NCBI GenBank assembly: GCA_964036195.1
Contig: OZ038457.1
Location: 20,425,147-20,489,146 of the forward strand
DNA from: Sphaerolaimus hirsutus
Taxonomy: Eukaryota > Nematoda > Chromadorea > Monhysterida > Sphaerolaimidae
Reading direction: 5' to 3'
Length of the DNA: 64,000 bases
In this document: piece by piece, positions 45,087 through 55,716 of the stretch
How the letters are laid out: the number at the start of each line of letters is the position of its first letter
Numbering within the stretch: position 1 is the stretch's first letter
The notes under the pieces: model-generated
Database searches by the model: none
What the model was told of the DNA's origin: nothing
Seen by the model: only the letters and a program-made list of their open reading frames with translations
Program-made: the position numbers and the translations under genes

Positions 45087-47925
45087 GTCACAACCTCCCA
45101 GTTCAGCGGGCGGCGGCGGCGATGGCCAGGGACAAGGGGGCTCTAAGCGACTGCAGCAGACGCAGGCGCAGGTGGACGAGGTGAGAGCGTTTTGTGATTG
45201 GAGGTTTTTGTTGTCATTGTTGTGGTTCTTTGGGTTCGGGTTTGCGGAAGTTTTGTAGCTTTCTTGGATAGGTGCGGCGGGTTTTTTTCTCGCTAAAATC
45301 ATAAGAAAAAAAACTAAACACAAGGGGAATAGCTAAAATAGCTATATAAGCCCATATATAGTCAAAAATAACTGAAAATTGGCAACAATGTATGAAAATT
45401 TGCGATTTTGAGTGAAAATTGGGTAAAATTTCTACGAAATGACTCCAAATAGATAGATAGTTGGCCAATTTATATTATTTTGGGAGGTTCATTCAGGATA
45501 TAACAGCGAAAATGTTTGCCTGGAAAATGTGTGATAGATAGCTGAGCGGCGCCTGTGATATTTAGATGTTCTTCCGTGAAACGTGCCTCCCATGCCACCG
45601 CCCACCAGGAGCAATTTCAGCTATCTATACCCTAGAAGACAGGTTAACGAATGTTATATGATGCTTTTTCTCACGTCGCAGGTAGTTACCATAATGCGAT
45701 CAAATGTTGAGAAGGTGCTGGAACGTGACGACAAGCTGACTCACCTGGACACGCGCGCAGGTACATTGTTTTTCAAGGACATATCCAGGTGGGCATAGCG
45801 GGGGCTGCACTGCAGCCCCCCCCTTTCCTGGATGAGGCGTAGGAAGTTGTAGTGAGGTGTAGTAACTTGGGCAATTCTGGGGGCAGTCCCAAGCCCTGTA
45901 AAGTGTAAAGTAAAGTGTCAAATGTAAAGTAAAGTGTCAAGTCAAATGTCAAATGTAAAGTAAAGTGTCAAGTCAAATGTCAAAAGTAAAGTAAAGTGTC
46001 AAATGTAAAGTAAAGTGTCAATCGTGTATCCAAATCTTATTTTTCGAAAAAATATTTGGATACGAAAACATAAAATTTGGATACAAAAAAATAAGATTTG
46101 GTTACACACTTGACACTTTACTTTACATATTGACACTTTACTTTACATTTGACATTTGACTTGACACTTTACTTTACATTTGACATTTGACTTGACACTT
46201 TACTTTACATTTGACACTTTACTTTACACTTTACAGGGCTTGGGATTGGCACCAGGTCGTTAAAAAAGACATTTTTTGTCCATCCCTAGGAGTGACTGAG
46301 CCCCCCTCCCTCCCCCCGCTCGCCAGGCTCCGTAAACAAAAACCACCCACTCAAAATGCTGGATACGTGCCTGTTTTGTGTTGATTATAGTTTCCAATGT
46401 ATCGGCTATCAATTATTAAAATGGTTTGTTAAAAATCTTGAAAGATACGTTTATTCCATGCCTAAAAATGTAGCAATTTCTCAGATGCGCTACAAGAGGG
46501 CGCGTCACAGTTCGAAAAGTCTGCCGCAACGCTGAAGCGAAAGTATTGGTGGCAAAACATGAAAATGATGATTATCATGGCTATAATTGCTGTCATTGTG
46601 GTCCTTATCATCATTGGTGAGTGATGGTTTTTTTATTGTTACATCTTTGCCTTTCAATTTTTTGCACCCTTCGAAAATGGGGGGGGGGTGTCAATTTCTG
46701 ATAATACCCCCTTTTTGTTGATGTAGATATAAAACTTTTCGGGTGTGACAGCTATCGAGCTTTGAGATATTTCCATTAGATTGCACAACCTTAGAAAAGT
46801 GAGTGATTAAATATATGGGTACTCAGGGACGTATAGGGTTCAAACGGGATTGACTTTTCGGGATCGGGATCGGGATTCACTTTTTGAGATTTCGGGATCG
46901 GGATCGGGATCGGGATTGGGGTTTCGGGATCGGGATCGGGATTGGTTTTTTGAGATTTCGGGATCGGGATCGGGATTGGCCGGGATTGGGGTCACGGGAT
47001 CGGGATCGGGATTGGGATAGGCATTTTTCCGGGATCGGGATTGGGTTCTAGGGATAGATATTTTGGCCATTTTTCTGGCATTCACAGTTGTTCATAAAGG
47101 TCTCAAAACACTGTTGGATGCCAGAAAAGTGGCATAAAATTGACGCTGGGGGTTTGCATCCACTTTTTTGCATGCAAAAACGTCATTATTTCACTTTTTA
47201 TAATTTCGACTAATTTTTCCGGGATCGGGATCCCGGACTTGGGAGTTTCTCGGGATCGGGATCGGGATTTGAAAACTTTCGGGATCGGGATCGGGATCGG
47301 GATTGGGGTTTCGGGATCGGGATCGGGACTGGTAAATCCCGGAATTTCACGGGATCCGGGATCGGGATCGGGATCCCGTTTGAACCCTAGGGACGTATCC
47401 AGGATTTTTGAGCGGGGGGGGCTGCTTGTATACGGAGGCCGGCGAGGGGGGGGGGGGGCTCAGCCCCCCCCCCTAAAATTTTAGCTACATAGTGGCGGGA
47501 TGGCGCCATGGCGCTAGCGCCATCAGTAGGCGCCACGCCATGGCGCCATTGGCGTTGTCGTCAGCGCCATGGAATGCTGTATATGTATGTAAATATACAT
47601 ACAAAACAACAAAAAAACACAACATTGAGTGTATTTATAATGATTTGTGGCCACATGGAGCAAATCTCCGATGATAATATCTTATGTCTGGTGAAGAATG
47701 CGCGCTTGCGCGCAAAATTTTTTACGCTGACGTAGAAAAAGTCGCATTTTCCGGTCACTTTTTGGTCGCGCCCCGGGAGGGGGGGGGGCTGCAGCCCCCC
47801 CCCGCCCCCCCCCCCTGGATACGGCCCTGTGGGTACTGCTCGCTTACTGTCATTCTTTTAGGACCTTTTTTCGACCTTTGCCACTGGTAAACTTAATCTA
47901 AATTCCAGTGTACTTCTCCACATGA
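45087..47925 (+). CDS. syb: Synaptobrevin (VAMP), v-SNARE; start exon not fixed
   Basis: Vesicle SNARE that pairs with syntaxin and SNAP-25 for exocytosis. Exons 45087-45180, 45682-45760, 46485-46616, 47909-47925, all GT-AG in phase. They encode a Gly-rich leader ([17 protein letters not shown]), the SNARE helix ([20 protein letters not shown], then [20 protein letters not shown] with the zero-layer Arg in LERD), the juxtamembrane [10 protein letters not shown], the anchor [17 protein letters not shown] and the family's short C-terminus VYFST. The ATG is either in a short upstream exon (usual for VAMP genes) or upstream in the same frame at 44968. The last intron holds a nested pair of hAT-like elements and the second intron an introner-related element. 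AATAAA occurs at 48383. Confidence 0.94.
45877..46255. mobile_element. Introner-related MITE in a synaptobrevin intron (antisense)
   Basis: CTGGGGGCAGTCCCAAGCCC to GGGCTTGGGATTGGCACCAG; on the minus strand it begins GTGCCAATCCCAAGCCC and ends GCCCCCAG. The interior has reiterated TAAAGTGTCAA and its complement. Here it sits within an existing intron instead of creating one. Confidence 0.8.
46824..47829. mobile_element. hAT-like element, CAGGGACGTATCCAGG family, host of a nested insertion
   Basis: CAGGGACGTA... to CCTGGATACGGCCCTG, flanked by exact TGGGTACT (46816-46823, 47830-47837). It is split by the element at 46834-47389. It lies in the last synaptobrevin intron, ending 79 bp before the terminal exon. 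Confidence 0.92.
46834..47389. mobile_element. hAT-like MITE, GATCCC-rich family, nested
   Basis: TAGGGTTCAAACGGGATTG to CCCGTTTGAACCCTA inserted only ten bases inside the outer element. The exact duplication GGGACGTA (46826-46833, 47390-47397) is made from the outer element's own terminal repeat. Confidence 0.94.
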
Positions 47926-48382
47926 ATGGCTGATAACGAGGGGAGAGCGACTAATTTTTTCCTAATTACGATGGAATAACCTGTGATTAGCTTTCAATTT
48001 CAAGACATTGTCATGGAAGCGTTGATATCGTGCTGCATTCTTTGGCCAAACATTTCCATTAGGCAGGTGTGTTTTTTGCGAACATTGCTTGCTGTATATT
48101 CTGAGGTAATTATCTAATTTTGTCTGATCGGTGTTCAGTGTCGATTTTATCTGCAGGAAATTGATTTAATTTCAAATTGAATTTTTTTATTGTGGTTATT
48201 TGTCATCATAAATATATACCTTTCACATATCACGAAAATTATGAATTTTTGGGTAATGCCAACGTTTTTTTCTGAACATAAATTGTAAAGTGCTATGGTG
48301 CATTGTATGTTTGCTTCTGTGGTGACTGTTTAGGAATGCACAAAGTGCCCTTGAGCTTGTATGTGTGTCGGATAATTTATTC

Positions 48383-48388
48383 AATAAA
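48383..48388 (+). terminator. Polyadenylation signal AATAAA for synaptobrevin
   Basis: TTCAATAAAATTTTTATTTT lies about 460 bp after the synaptobrevin stop, followed by a T-rich stretch. It is the first strong AATAAA after the stop in a region with no other exon. Confidence 0.5.
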
Positions 48389-48424
48389 ATTTTTATTTTT
48401 GTACTGATCTGTTTGCCCACCCAG

Positions 48425-48780
48425 AAATCTTTTACTGGAACAAAACGCTGCTGATTTACGGGAAACAGAGAACAACAACCGAAACAAAAAGTTTTGTAAA
48501 TAAGACGTATCCACTGCCATTGGTTAATAGGTTCTCAATGAAGAGCATAGAAGTTTTAAAAACAAAGAAACAATGCCAATATAGATACATTAATCTCGTA
48601 ATGGAAGGTATAAATATATTGGGAAAGCAAAATATTTCTAATAAATGAATAAATAAATATTTCTCAGCATTTTAGATACCGAATCATTAATATTAGCAAT
48701 TTTAACGGGTCCTGAACAGGAAAAGTGTGTTGACGCTTTGCTGGTGGCGCTTCGCAGCGTGCCAACGGAAGCTTGGAAGC
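48425..48780 (+). other. Exon-like segments of unknown gene
   Basis: Two stretches look translated but cannot be joined with confidence. Near 48425, after TTTGCCCACCCAG, one frame reads NLLLEQNAADLRETENNN (coiled-coil-like) and another IFYWNKTLLIYGKQ. At 48677-48780, after CATTTTAG, the frame reads DTESLILAILTGPEQEKC then ALLVALRSVPTEAWK. The second is cut by a MITE at 48782. They may be exons of a small plus-strand gene or remnants. Confidence 0.35.
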
Positions 48781-48781
48781 C

Positions 48782-49072
48782 TTGTAAACACCTTCCCGGT
48801 CACGTCCGGCACCCTATTTTTGATTTTACTTGTGACATCCTATCTCCAGTTCTAGGGCGCGCCAGAAGCTGAAACTTGGGGAGATATTGGCGCAACCCCC
48901 CTCTACTTTGCATGAATTGGGGGGGGGGGTAGCGGCGACCCCTCTCAGGGTTGGTCACCTTAAGTGAAAGATTTTTATTGGCTTTTTTAGTTGCTAAAAA
49001 AGAACTGGAGATAGGATGTCCCAAGTAAAATCAAAAATAGGGTGCCGGACGTGACCGGGAAGGTGTTTACAA
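48782..49072. mobile_element. MITE with TTGTAAACACCTTCCCGG ends
   Basis: TTGTAAACACCTTCCCGGTC is answered by its complement ending GGTGTTTACAA. The arms are more than 60 bp (TCCGGCACCCTATTTTTGAT, GATGTC...ATAGGATGTC). Confidence 0.8.
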
Positions 49073-49450
49073 AGGAGCCTGGCGCTACTGCTACAGCAAA
49101 AAAACGTTATGGTGCTTTTGGCGCTATTGCCGTCCACTATGGCATTTTACCATTTTCGGATAAAAAGCGCCATGGTTCTTAGAGCCAGAAACATTGTGAT
49201 TTTTGCATCACCAATCGCCATCAGCATTTTGGTGACATACTAGCGAATCGAGCTGGCGCCAGCACCATTGCATCACTAGCCTCGACTTACAATGTCCATA
49301 CTTTCTCTACATGTGGACCAGAACTGCGATGGAAATGCTACGGAATTTAAAACGGGACGTCTTGCATAAGTGTCACTTGGCGTGTATTTAAATATCTACA
49401 GTACGCTTTCAAAGCATCATCATTATATTTTCCGACTTGAACCATGCACA

Positions 49451-52400
49451 TCATCTGTTCGAATCGCTCTGCCCGGCGCGTTTCTCCCTCTGCGTCGCGT
49501 CGCACAGCAGCAAGAGCAGCATGTGGTTGAGCATGTTGACGTCGGGTCGCGCCGCCGGCTCCAGCTCCCAGCACCGCTGCATCAGGTGGCTCACTTCCAG
49601 TGGAGTGCGCGCCGGCTCCATGGGCGTCATGCCCGCCTGCAGGTGCATGGACAAGTTGTGGCCATTTTGTTAGTTTCAAATTATATCGTAGATCGTGCGT
49701 GGGCGATGTGTCCCACATTGCGTTGAGTAGACTGCGGCACGATTTTTTGTCGAAAATCTAGATCTTGGTACCTTAATTGAGAAGTCCATCACGCTAACGT
49801 GTTTATGCCCTCCGTGCTATGGTGTGAAAAATATTGCCTCAAATTATCTGTAACTGACGCAAATTTACCACACACCGTAACCGCAGCCCGACAATTTCCG
49901 GTACCGTTTACCTCCGGTACACCCAAAAGGTCACCCACTTTAAACCGCCATTCGGACTAACCCTAACGGCTCTGAGCGCGTCCTGGTTGCCCAAGTGTCC
50001 GTAGGGCAGTCGACCCAGTGCGAACACCTCCCACAGGAGCACGCCGAACGACCACACGTCGGCGCGCCGGTCCGGCTTGGCGGCGCAGTGCGGCCGGACG
50101 CACTCGGGCGCCGCCCAGCGAGCCCATTGAGAGGCCCAGGTTAGGTGCTCGCTGCTTCTGCGGGGGGGGGGGGTTGGGTTTAGATGTCCTAAGTTAACGG
50201 TGCCATGTCAACCTTGGTGGCATGTCCTGGTGCCAGTTCAGCTAATTGCGAAGTGAGAAGTAAAATGGCAAATGCTAAGTAAATTGGCAAAAGCAAAGTG
50301 AAATGGCATATGAATTGGCAAAAGCGAGGAAAAAGAAAAAGTAATTTCTCTTCACTTTTGCCATTTTACTTCTCAATTCACTTCGTATTTGCCATTTTAC
50401 TTATCACTTCTCAATTTGCGGAACTGCCCCCTGCTGCACCCTGTAAGTGTCAAATATCATGCAAAGTGTCAAATAATTAAAAAATGATTTTTTGTAAGTT
50501 TTGACGTTTTGCATGACATTTTGACAAAATTGTATGCCACTACATGACATTTGACACTTTATATGACACAGTACAGGGTGCGCGACTGCCCCCAGTGGGT
50601 TATGATTGCGATGTACTCACTCAGTGAAAACGCTCGGAGCCATGCTGGCGGCGTAGCACGAATCTGCCAGCTTCACGCAGAACTGATTGTGAGCGTTGGA
50701 CGGCCTGCGTTGCCTGTGCGCGTACAGCTCCGTGTCCGTGCCCGGCCTGGCCGCCGTCGCGGCCACTATGCAGTTTCTCGCCGCCAGACTGCCGTGGCTG
50801 CAGCCGGCCGCGTGTATGCACGCCAGGCCGTTGCCCAGCTGCGCGGCCATTTGCACCAGGGGACAGTCGCGGACCATGTAAAATGTCCTGCAAAATGTAA
50901 AATGTCATGCAAAGTGTCAAATGTCATGTAAAATTCCCTGCAAAATTGCAACCGAGTTGCCATTTTGCAGGGCATTTTAAATGACATTTGACACTTTGCA
51001 TGACATTTGACATTTTACAGGCCGTTTTACAGGGTCTGAGACTGGCACCAGGTCGTTCAGCTGCAGCGGCTCGTTTGCGACCGCTTTGCCGCCCGGCCTG
51101 TGCTGAGCGCATCCGAGGGGCCCTGTGAAAGTGACACCCTCTGCTAAGTCTCATACGAAAATAGCTTCTATATTGAATATCGAAAACCTTAACATCGATC
51201 ATATCACGTGGGGCAACGTGTATCATTCCATATTTGATATGGCTATCAACAATACAAAACAAAAATCAACATTGAAAACTATCCCAGCGCACCTTTAGAC
51301 AGCAAAAAGTCCCTCAAATTGCCGCCTCGTTCAAACTCATATATAAGCAGCACTCTACCAGGTTCGTGACAGGCCCCATGGAAGCCCACCACGTTTCTAT
51401 GGTGGACGCCTCTGAGAGCGGCAAGATCTTGGTGCAGCGCCTGTCGATCGGCGATCAGCTGCCACGCGACCGATTTGACGGCTACCTGGGGGCAGTCCCA
51501 GACCCTGTAAAATGTCAAATGTCATGCAAAGTGTCAAAAGTCACGTAAAATGCCCGGTAAAATGGCAAACGTACGTTTGCCATTTTACCGGGCATTTTAC
51601 GGGACTTTTGACACTTTGCATGACATTTGACATTATACCGGGCATTTTACAGTGGCTGGGACTGGCACCTGGACGCCTTGAGACGGGCCCAAACTGCTGC
51701 TGCGACGCAAGTTGCGCTTGCTGCCGCTCGAGCGCTTCCGTGTGTCCAACTGCGCGCGTGAAAATTGGTGGCTGTGAACTGACAAGATTGAACTGAACTA
51801 CCAGACCCTGTAAAATGCCTCGTAAAATGTCAAGTGCCATGCAAAATGTGAAAAGTCATGAAAAATGGCAAATGACCAGTGAAAAATAAACTTAAATTTT
51901 GACATCTTACATGGCCTTGGCACTTTGGATGGCATTTTACATTTTCACCTGTCAGTGAATATAGCTCTGTGTTTGGCTAGCTTAGCTTGAGAGCGCACCT
52001 TCAATACGGCCCTGTAGAAGTGAGATCTAGACGAAGTGGCAGCCGGCTGCGAGTCCAACTTGACCACGCCGCGCGGCAAATACGTCGCCCTAGGGGCAGT
52101 CCCAGACCTTGTAAAATGCCCTGTTAGATGAAAAGTGTCATGAAAAGTGTCAAAAGTCATGAAAAATGCCCTGGAAAATGGCAAACGTACGTTTGCCATT
52201 TTACCGGGCATTTTACCTGACTTTTGACACTTTTCATGACACTTTTCATTTAACAGGGCACTTAACATGATCTCGGACCGGCACCTGGGCACTTCGACGG
52301 CCGAGTGTCGCTGGAGGTCGTTGCCCGCGGAGCTGCCGCCCTGCTCGAGCAGCATGTCGCACTCGGCCGACTGGCGCAGCGAGTCCTTCAAATGTTGACG

Positions 52401-52492
52401 GATTTCGGCCGTGCGCAGCCAGCCGCAGATCAGCAGCACTGCAGCAAGAGCCGCGCAGCAGCCGAGACCCTGGGTGCGGCGGGGGAATCGAT
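49451..52492 (-). CDS. Membrane-anchored tyrosine-kinase-like pseudokinase, 5' end not found
   Basis: Exons: 52492-52285, 52089-51999, 51749-51669, 51485-51293, 51122-51049, 50856-50621, 50157-49968, 49636-49451 (stop). A membrane helix (CCAALAAVLLICGW) is followed by a juxtamembrane region with a basic stretch (TRKRSSGSKRNLRRSSS), then a kinase domain: VAVKSVAW keeps the ATP-site Lys; NVVGFHGACHEPGRVLLIYE; the catalytic loop HGSLAARNC lacks the HRD Asp; LADSC replaces DFG; WAAPECVRP and DVWSFGVLLWEVFALGRLPY follow; and LMQRCWELEPAARPDV ends the C-lobe. The LAARN, WSFGV and RCW features point to receptor tyrosine kinases, but the loop changes predict little or no phosphotransfer, so it probably acts as a scaffold or allosteric partner. 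No glycine-rich loop is obvious. The ectodomain was not found upstream. At least three introns are introner-like. Confidence 0.85.
50230..50433. mobile_element. MITE of the GTGCCAGTT group in a pseudokinase intron
   Basis: CTG / GTGCCAGTTCAGCTAATTGC ... TTTGCGGAACTGCCCCCTG. It has GAAGTAAAATGGCAAA inner arms. It is antisense to the gene and inside an intron, immediately next to a second element (50434-50595). Confidence 0.75.
50434..50595. mobile_element. Introner-related MITE in a pseudokinase intron
   Basis: CTGCACCCTGTAAGTGTCAA to CAGGGTGCGCGACTGCCCCCAG (last bases). It abuts 50230-50433 and has inverted TGTCAAA/TTTGACA arms. Confidence 0.65.
50857..51048 (-). mobile_element. Introner-like MITE with a CTG 3' end in the pseudokinase
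   Basis: On the gene strand: AACGACCTG / GTGCCAGTCTCAGACC ... GCGACTGTCCCCTG / GTGCAAATGGCC. Removing it exactly gives LQLNDLVQMAAQLGNGLAC, the expected kinase helix, but the last bases are TG, not AG. The nearest AG downstream (GCGCAG, 18 bases in) would delete six residues in frame. Confidence 0.75.
51486..51668 (-). mobile_element. Introner-like MITE forming a pseudokinase intron
   Basis: GGCGTCCAG / GTGCCAGTCCCAGCC ... GGTCTGGGACTGCCCCCAG / GTAGCCGTC. Splicing joins GPSQGVQ to VAVKSVAW in phase 0. The element spans the whole intron, with nothing left over on either side. Confidence 0.85.
52090..52284 (-). mobile_element. Introner-like MITE forming a pseudokinase intron
   Basis: GTGCCCAG / GTGCCGGTCCGAGATC ... 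GGTCTGGGACTGCCCCTAG / GGCGACG. It occupies the entire 195-bp intron in phase 2 (SAVEVPR then ATYLPRG). The centre is the palindrome AAACGTACGTTT, also present at 51570. Confidence 0.85.
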
Positions 52493-52630
52493 CTGGGGCA
52501 AGTCACAGAGATTGTGAAATGTTAAATGTGATGCTAAGTGTAAAAAGTCATGTAAAATGCCTTGTAAAATGGCCAACGTTCGTTTCTCTTCGTATTTACA
52601 AGGAAGTTTACATGACTTTAGACACAATGC
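52493..52630 (-). mobile_element. Degraded introner-like MITE next to the pseudokinase membrane exon
   Basis: The acceptor side ATCTCTGTGACTTGCCCCAG resembles the family's 3' end. The other end is truncated near TGACTTTAGACACAATGCC. The upstream exon could not be identified. Confidence 0.5.
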
Positions 52631-55600
52631 CCCCAGTTGGTGGCCGGCCCTACGCTTGCTTTTCTTACCAAACTGAATTAGGGGAAAAGTCAGCTACAGA
52701 CGCGCAGAACGTACCTATATAAGAGGCCTAAATGGTCACTCCTTCAGAGTTATTAAAACTACCAAACATTACAAAAGTATACGTGAACGTAAAGTATTTA
52801 TTTTTTACTCACCCTGTGAGTACAGAAAACGTAAAGTACATTTTTTTCTTTTACTCATGAGTAAACACGAGTAAAATACTTTTCCCCACCGAAAACGTAA
52901 AAGTGAGTATTTTTAGACTTTTTCCGCAATTTCCATACCTTTTTGACCAGTTAAACCTTTTGGGGAATTTTTTTGTCCTATTTTCCGCTTTTTTCTCCCT
53001 TATTCCATCGTTGCCTTGAAAAAACCCTATAACAAAGCCATCTGAAATACGTTTTCTGTACTCGAGTACTTTCAGTATATGTAAAAGTATATGAAAAAGC
53101 GAGTATAGCTACTTTCTTAAAAGTATACGTAAAGATATTTACTCAGTACTCGAGTATACGTACTTTTTGAGTAAACGTAAATACGTTTTAACAACTATGC
53201 ACTCCTTTTGCAGCATTTCGTAAATTCAATTTAGCTCAAATTTATATGTAAATTCAGGCGCTTTTTATCGCCGATGGGTCATTCCATTTGCTATTAAATG
53301 AACAGCGGAAAGTGTCAATCTCGAGTCGCAATCTCAACTCAGTCGATTGCAGACAATTCTCCGCTCTAAAGTGCATTTTCTGCAAGTGGAATTACTCTGC
53401 GGCGAGTTGAATAAAGTTGCAACTGCCACTGGAACTGGGATTGGGACGCTGCATGGATTTCTAAAATGAAGCAGTCACAAGACCTTGTCAGCTAAAGTCA
53501 CTTGGGATTTCGCTACATTTTTGCTATTCTAGGTGAACTATTGGCTGCGGTGCACGAAATGACATTTGTGTCTGATGACTTGAAGCATTCGAGCAAAATC
53601 TTAGCTAGTGCTGGTATTTAAATACTTGCATCTCATCACAGCTAGTCTTAAATGCCGTATTTCTTCTAAATAATAGAAGGGCATCTTCATTTTTGCGGAC
53701 GCCAATGAGTACAGGTTTTGTCACTTTTGAATCATCGAAAAAATGATAAGGTGACGTGTGGCAAACTCAAACAGAAAATTTGCGTAAAAATATTGGTGAA
53801 AGTGTAAAAAGCAACTTTCAATATAATAACACCCGGTAATGTAAATAGAAACAGTGGTAAAAAATAGTAGAGCGCTCTTATATTCGGTGACAGTCGGAAA
53901 ATTGTCAATTTTAAACTGGGTATTTTCTGACGGATAATAAAACATTTTCAACATGCGCACTTCACCCGGCAGACACACCGGAGTGAACATTGTGTTATTT
54001 TTACACAGTAGATACACGCAATCTTTTTTTCCTGGTTTATAATTTCTGTGTTCTATATCTAAATATATATTTAGGTAAAATATGCACTGGCACCTTGACT
54101 TTTACTTGATATTTATATGAAGCTGACCCTTATGAACTTAATCTTAAAAACCTGATAGTTGGAAAAATCTTGCGTGCTTTGCTAATTGCCTTCGTATCGG
54201 TGCTTTTGCCAACAACATGATCCCAAATACCGTAAATACTCTATTAGTACGACCCCCCTCCAATAAAGCGACCCGTCCAATAGCGCGACCCCCAAACATG
54301 TGCTGAAAACAATAATGTGACAGTCGCATTAATAGAGTACGGTAACCATTTTATTTACATAGGTACCTAAAATAGTTTACCTATAGAAGTTCGAAGCTTA
54401 CAGAATGTAAAAAAATTATTTGTACACAATAGTAACTAGAAAAAAATAAAACAGTAACTTGTTGACAGCAAATTGACTGAGAAAGGAACTAGAATAACGC
54501 CTCGAGGTTAACAGCGAGCACTGAACATGACACGAACGCGTTTGTCTCAAACTGACACAGCTAAAAACAACTCAGCCAGACTATTACTTGAGCGCAGCAT
54601 CGAACAGCGCCCATGTGCCGACGGAAGAACCATGCACAAGGAGCAGCAAATGTGAGCGGGCGCGGCGGCAAGTGGCACGCAGTTGCGGACGCGCCAGCGA
54701 CAAAGTGGCCTAATGAGCGTCCGCGGCGCTCACATGCAGCCGTGCACCAGAGTTGTTAAAAGTACTGAACTTTTTCAAAAGTAAACGTAAACGTAAAGTA
54801 TTTATTTTTTTACTCACAGGTGAGTACAGAAAGCGTAAAGTATTTGTTTTTTACCTTTACTTATGAGTAAACGTGAGTAAATTACTTTTGCCCCCGGAAA
54901 ACGTAAATGTGGGTATTTTTGAGAAATTTTGACCGAATTTTCACTCAAAATCACTTATTTTCAAACTTTTTTTACCATCAAATTCACTAGTTAATGTGTT
55001 TTGCCTGTTTTATGCTATTTTGAATATTTCGTCCCTATTTTTAGCATTTCTCTCCTTTTTGCCTTGAAAAAGCCTATAAAAAGCCTGTTTGTAATACGTT
55101 TTCTGCACTCGCGTATATTCAAAAAGTACGCGAGTAAGTGAGTACCGGTATTTTTTCGGGAGGAAACGCAAACGTATTTACGCAATACTCGAGTATCCGT
55201 ATTTATCGAGTAAACGTAATTACGTTTTAACAACTAATCGGTGCACTGCGCTGCATGCACGCAGTACGCAACACGGCGCGCCCGTGCACATGCATTTGGC
55301 GGGCGTGGTGCTAGAGCTGTGCGGCCGCCCTGTGTACTGGTGAATAGTGGTGATGAGAATCCACTGGACTAAAAAAGAACCTATCTAGGTGTGCATCTAG
55401 GGGCCAGATTTGGTCACTTGTCGACGCTTTTCAACATTTTTATCGGCGCTTCTCGAATGCCGATTACTTACGTGCCATAAAGTCATTCTAACAGAAAACA
55501 GTTAAATGCCATGGTATTTCCGAAAAGCACCGCCGCCCCCCAGGCACAGCAAAAAAATTGTGTGTGATGCGTCGTGAAGTGTCGTGAAATATCTTCGTGA

Positions 55601-55700
55601 CGTCACTCATCGGTTACCGCCCCGCTCCATTTCTCCACAGTTCGGGAATCGCGGGCACAACTTGGCAGGGCGCCAGGGCGCTTTTCGCATCGCTAGTAGT
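52631..55700. other. Gene-poor repeat region
   Basis: Holds two related elements, about 52745-53198 and 54751-55237, with AGAGTTGTTAAAA and GTTTTAACAACT ends and many AACGTAAAGTATTTATTTTT motifs. It also has a TACCGTAAATACTCTATTAG / CTAATAGAGTACGGTA-type element at about 54227-54345 and GC-rich unassigned sequence at 54600-54740. No supported exon was found; the pseudokinase ectodomain, if any, is not visible. Confidence 0.5.
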
Positions 55701-55716
55701 TGATCAGGGCCGGGCA

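Noticed and set aside
46834-47389. Regular CCCGAT/GGGATC units as a CRISPR-like array
   Set aside because: Units are contiguous hexamers without unique spacers, inside an element with inverted ends and target duplication; the DNA is eukaryotic.
48424-48606. Alternative last exon of synaptobrevin at 48425
   Set aside because: Phase is compatible, but the exon at 47909-47925 gives the conserved VYFST end, and an AATAAA lies before 48425.
49347-49718. 123-codon minus-strand ORF ending QVTLMQDVPF
   Set aside because: It overlaps the kinase C-terminal exon in another frame; the frame with LMQRCWELEP is the conserved one.
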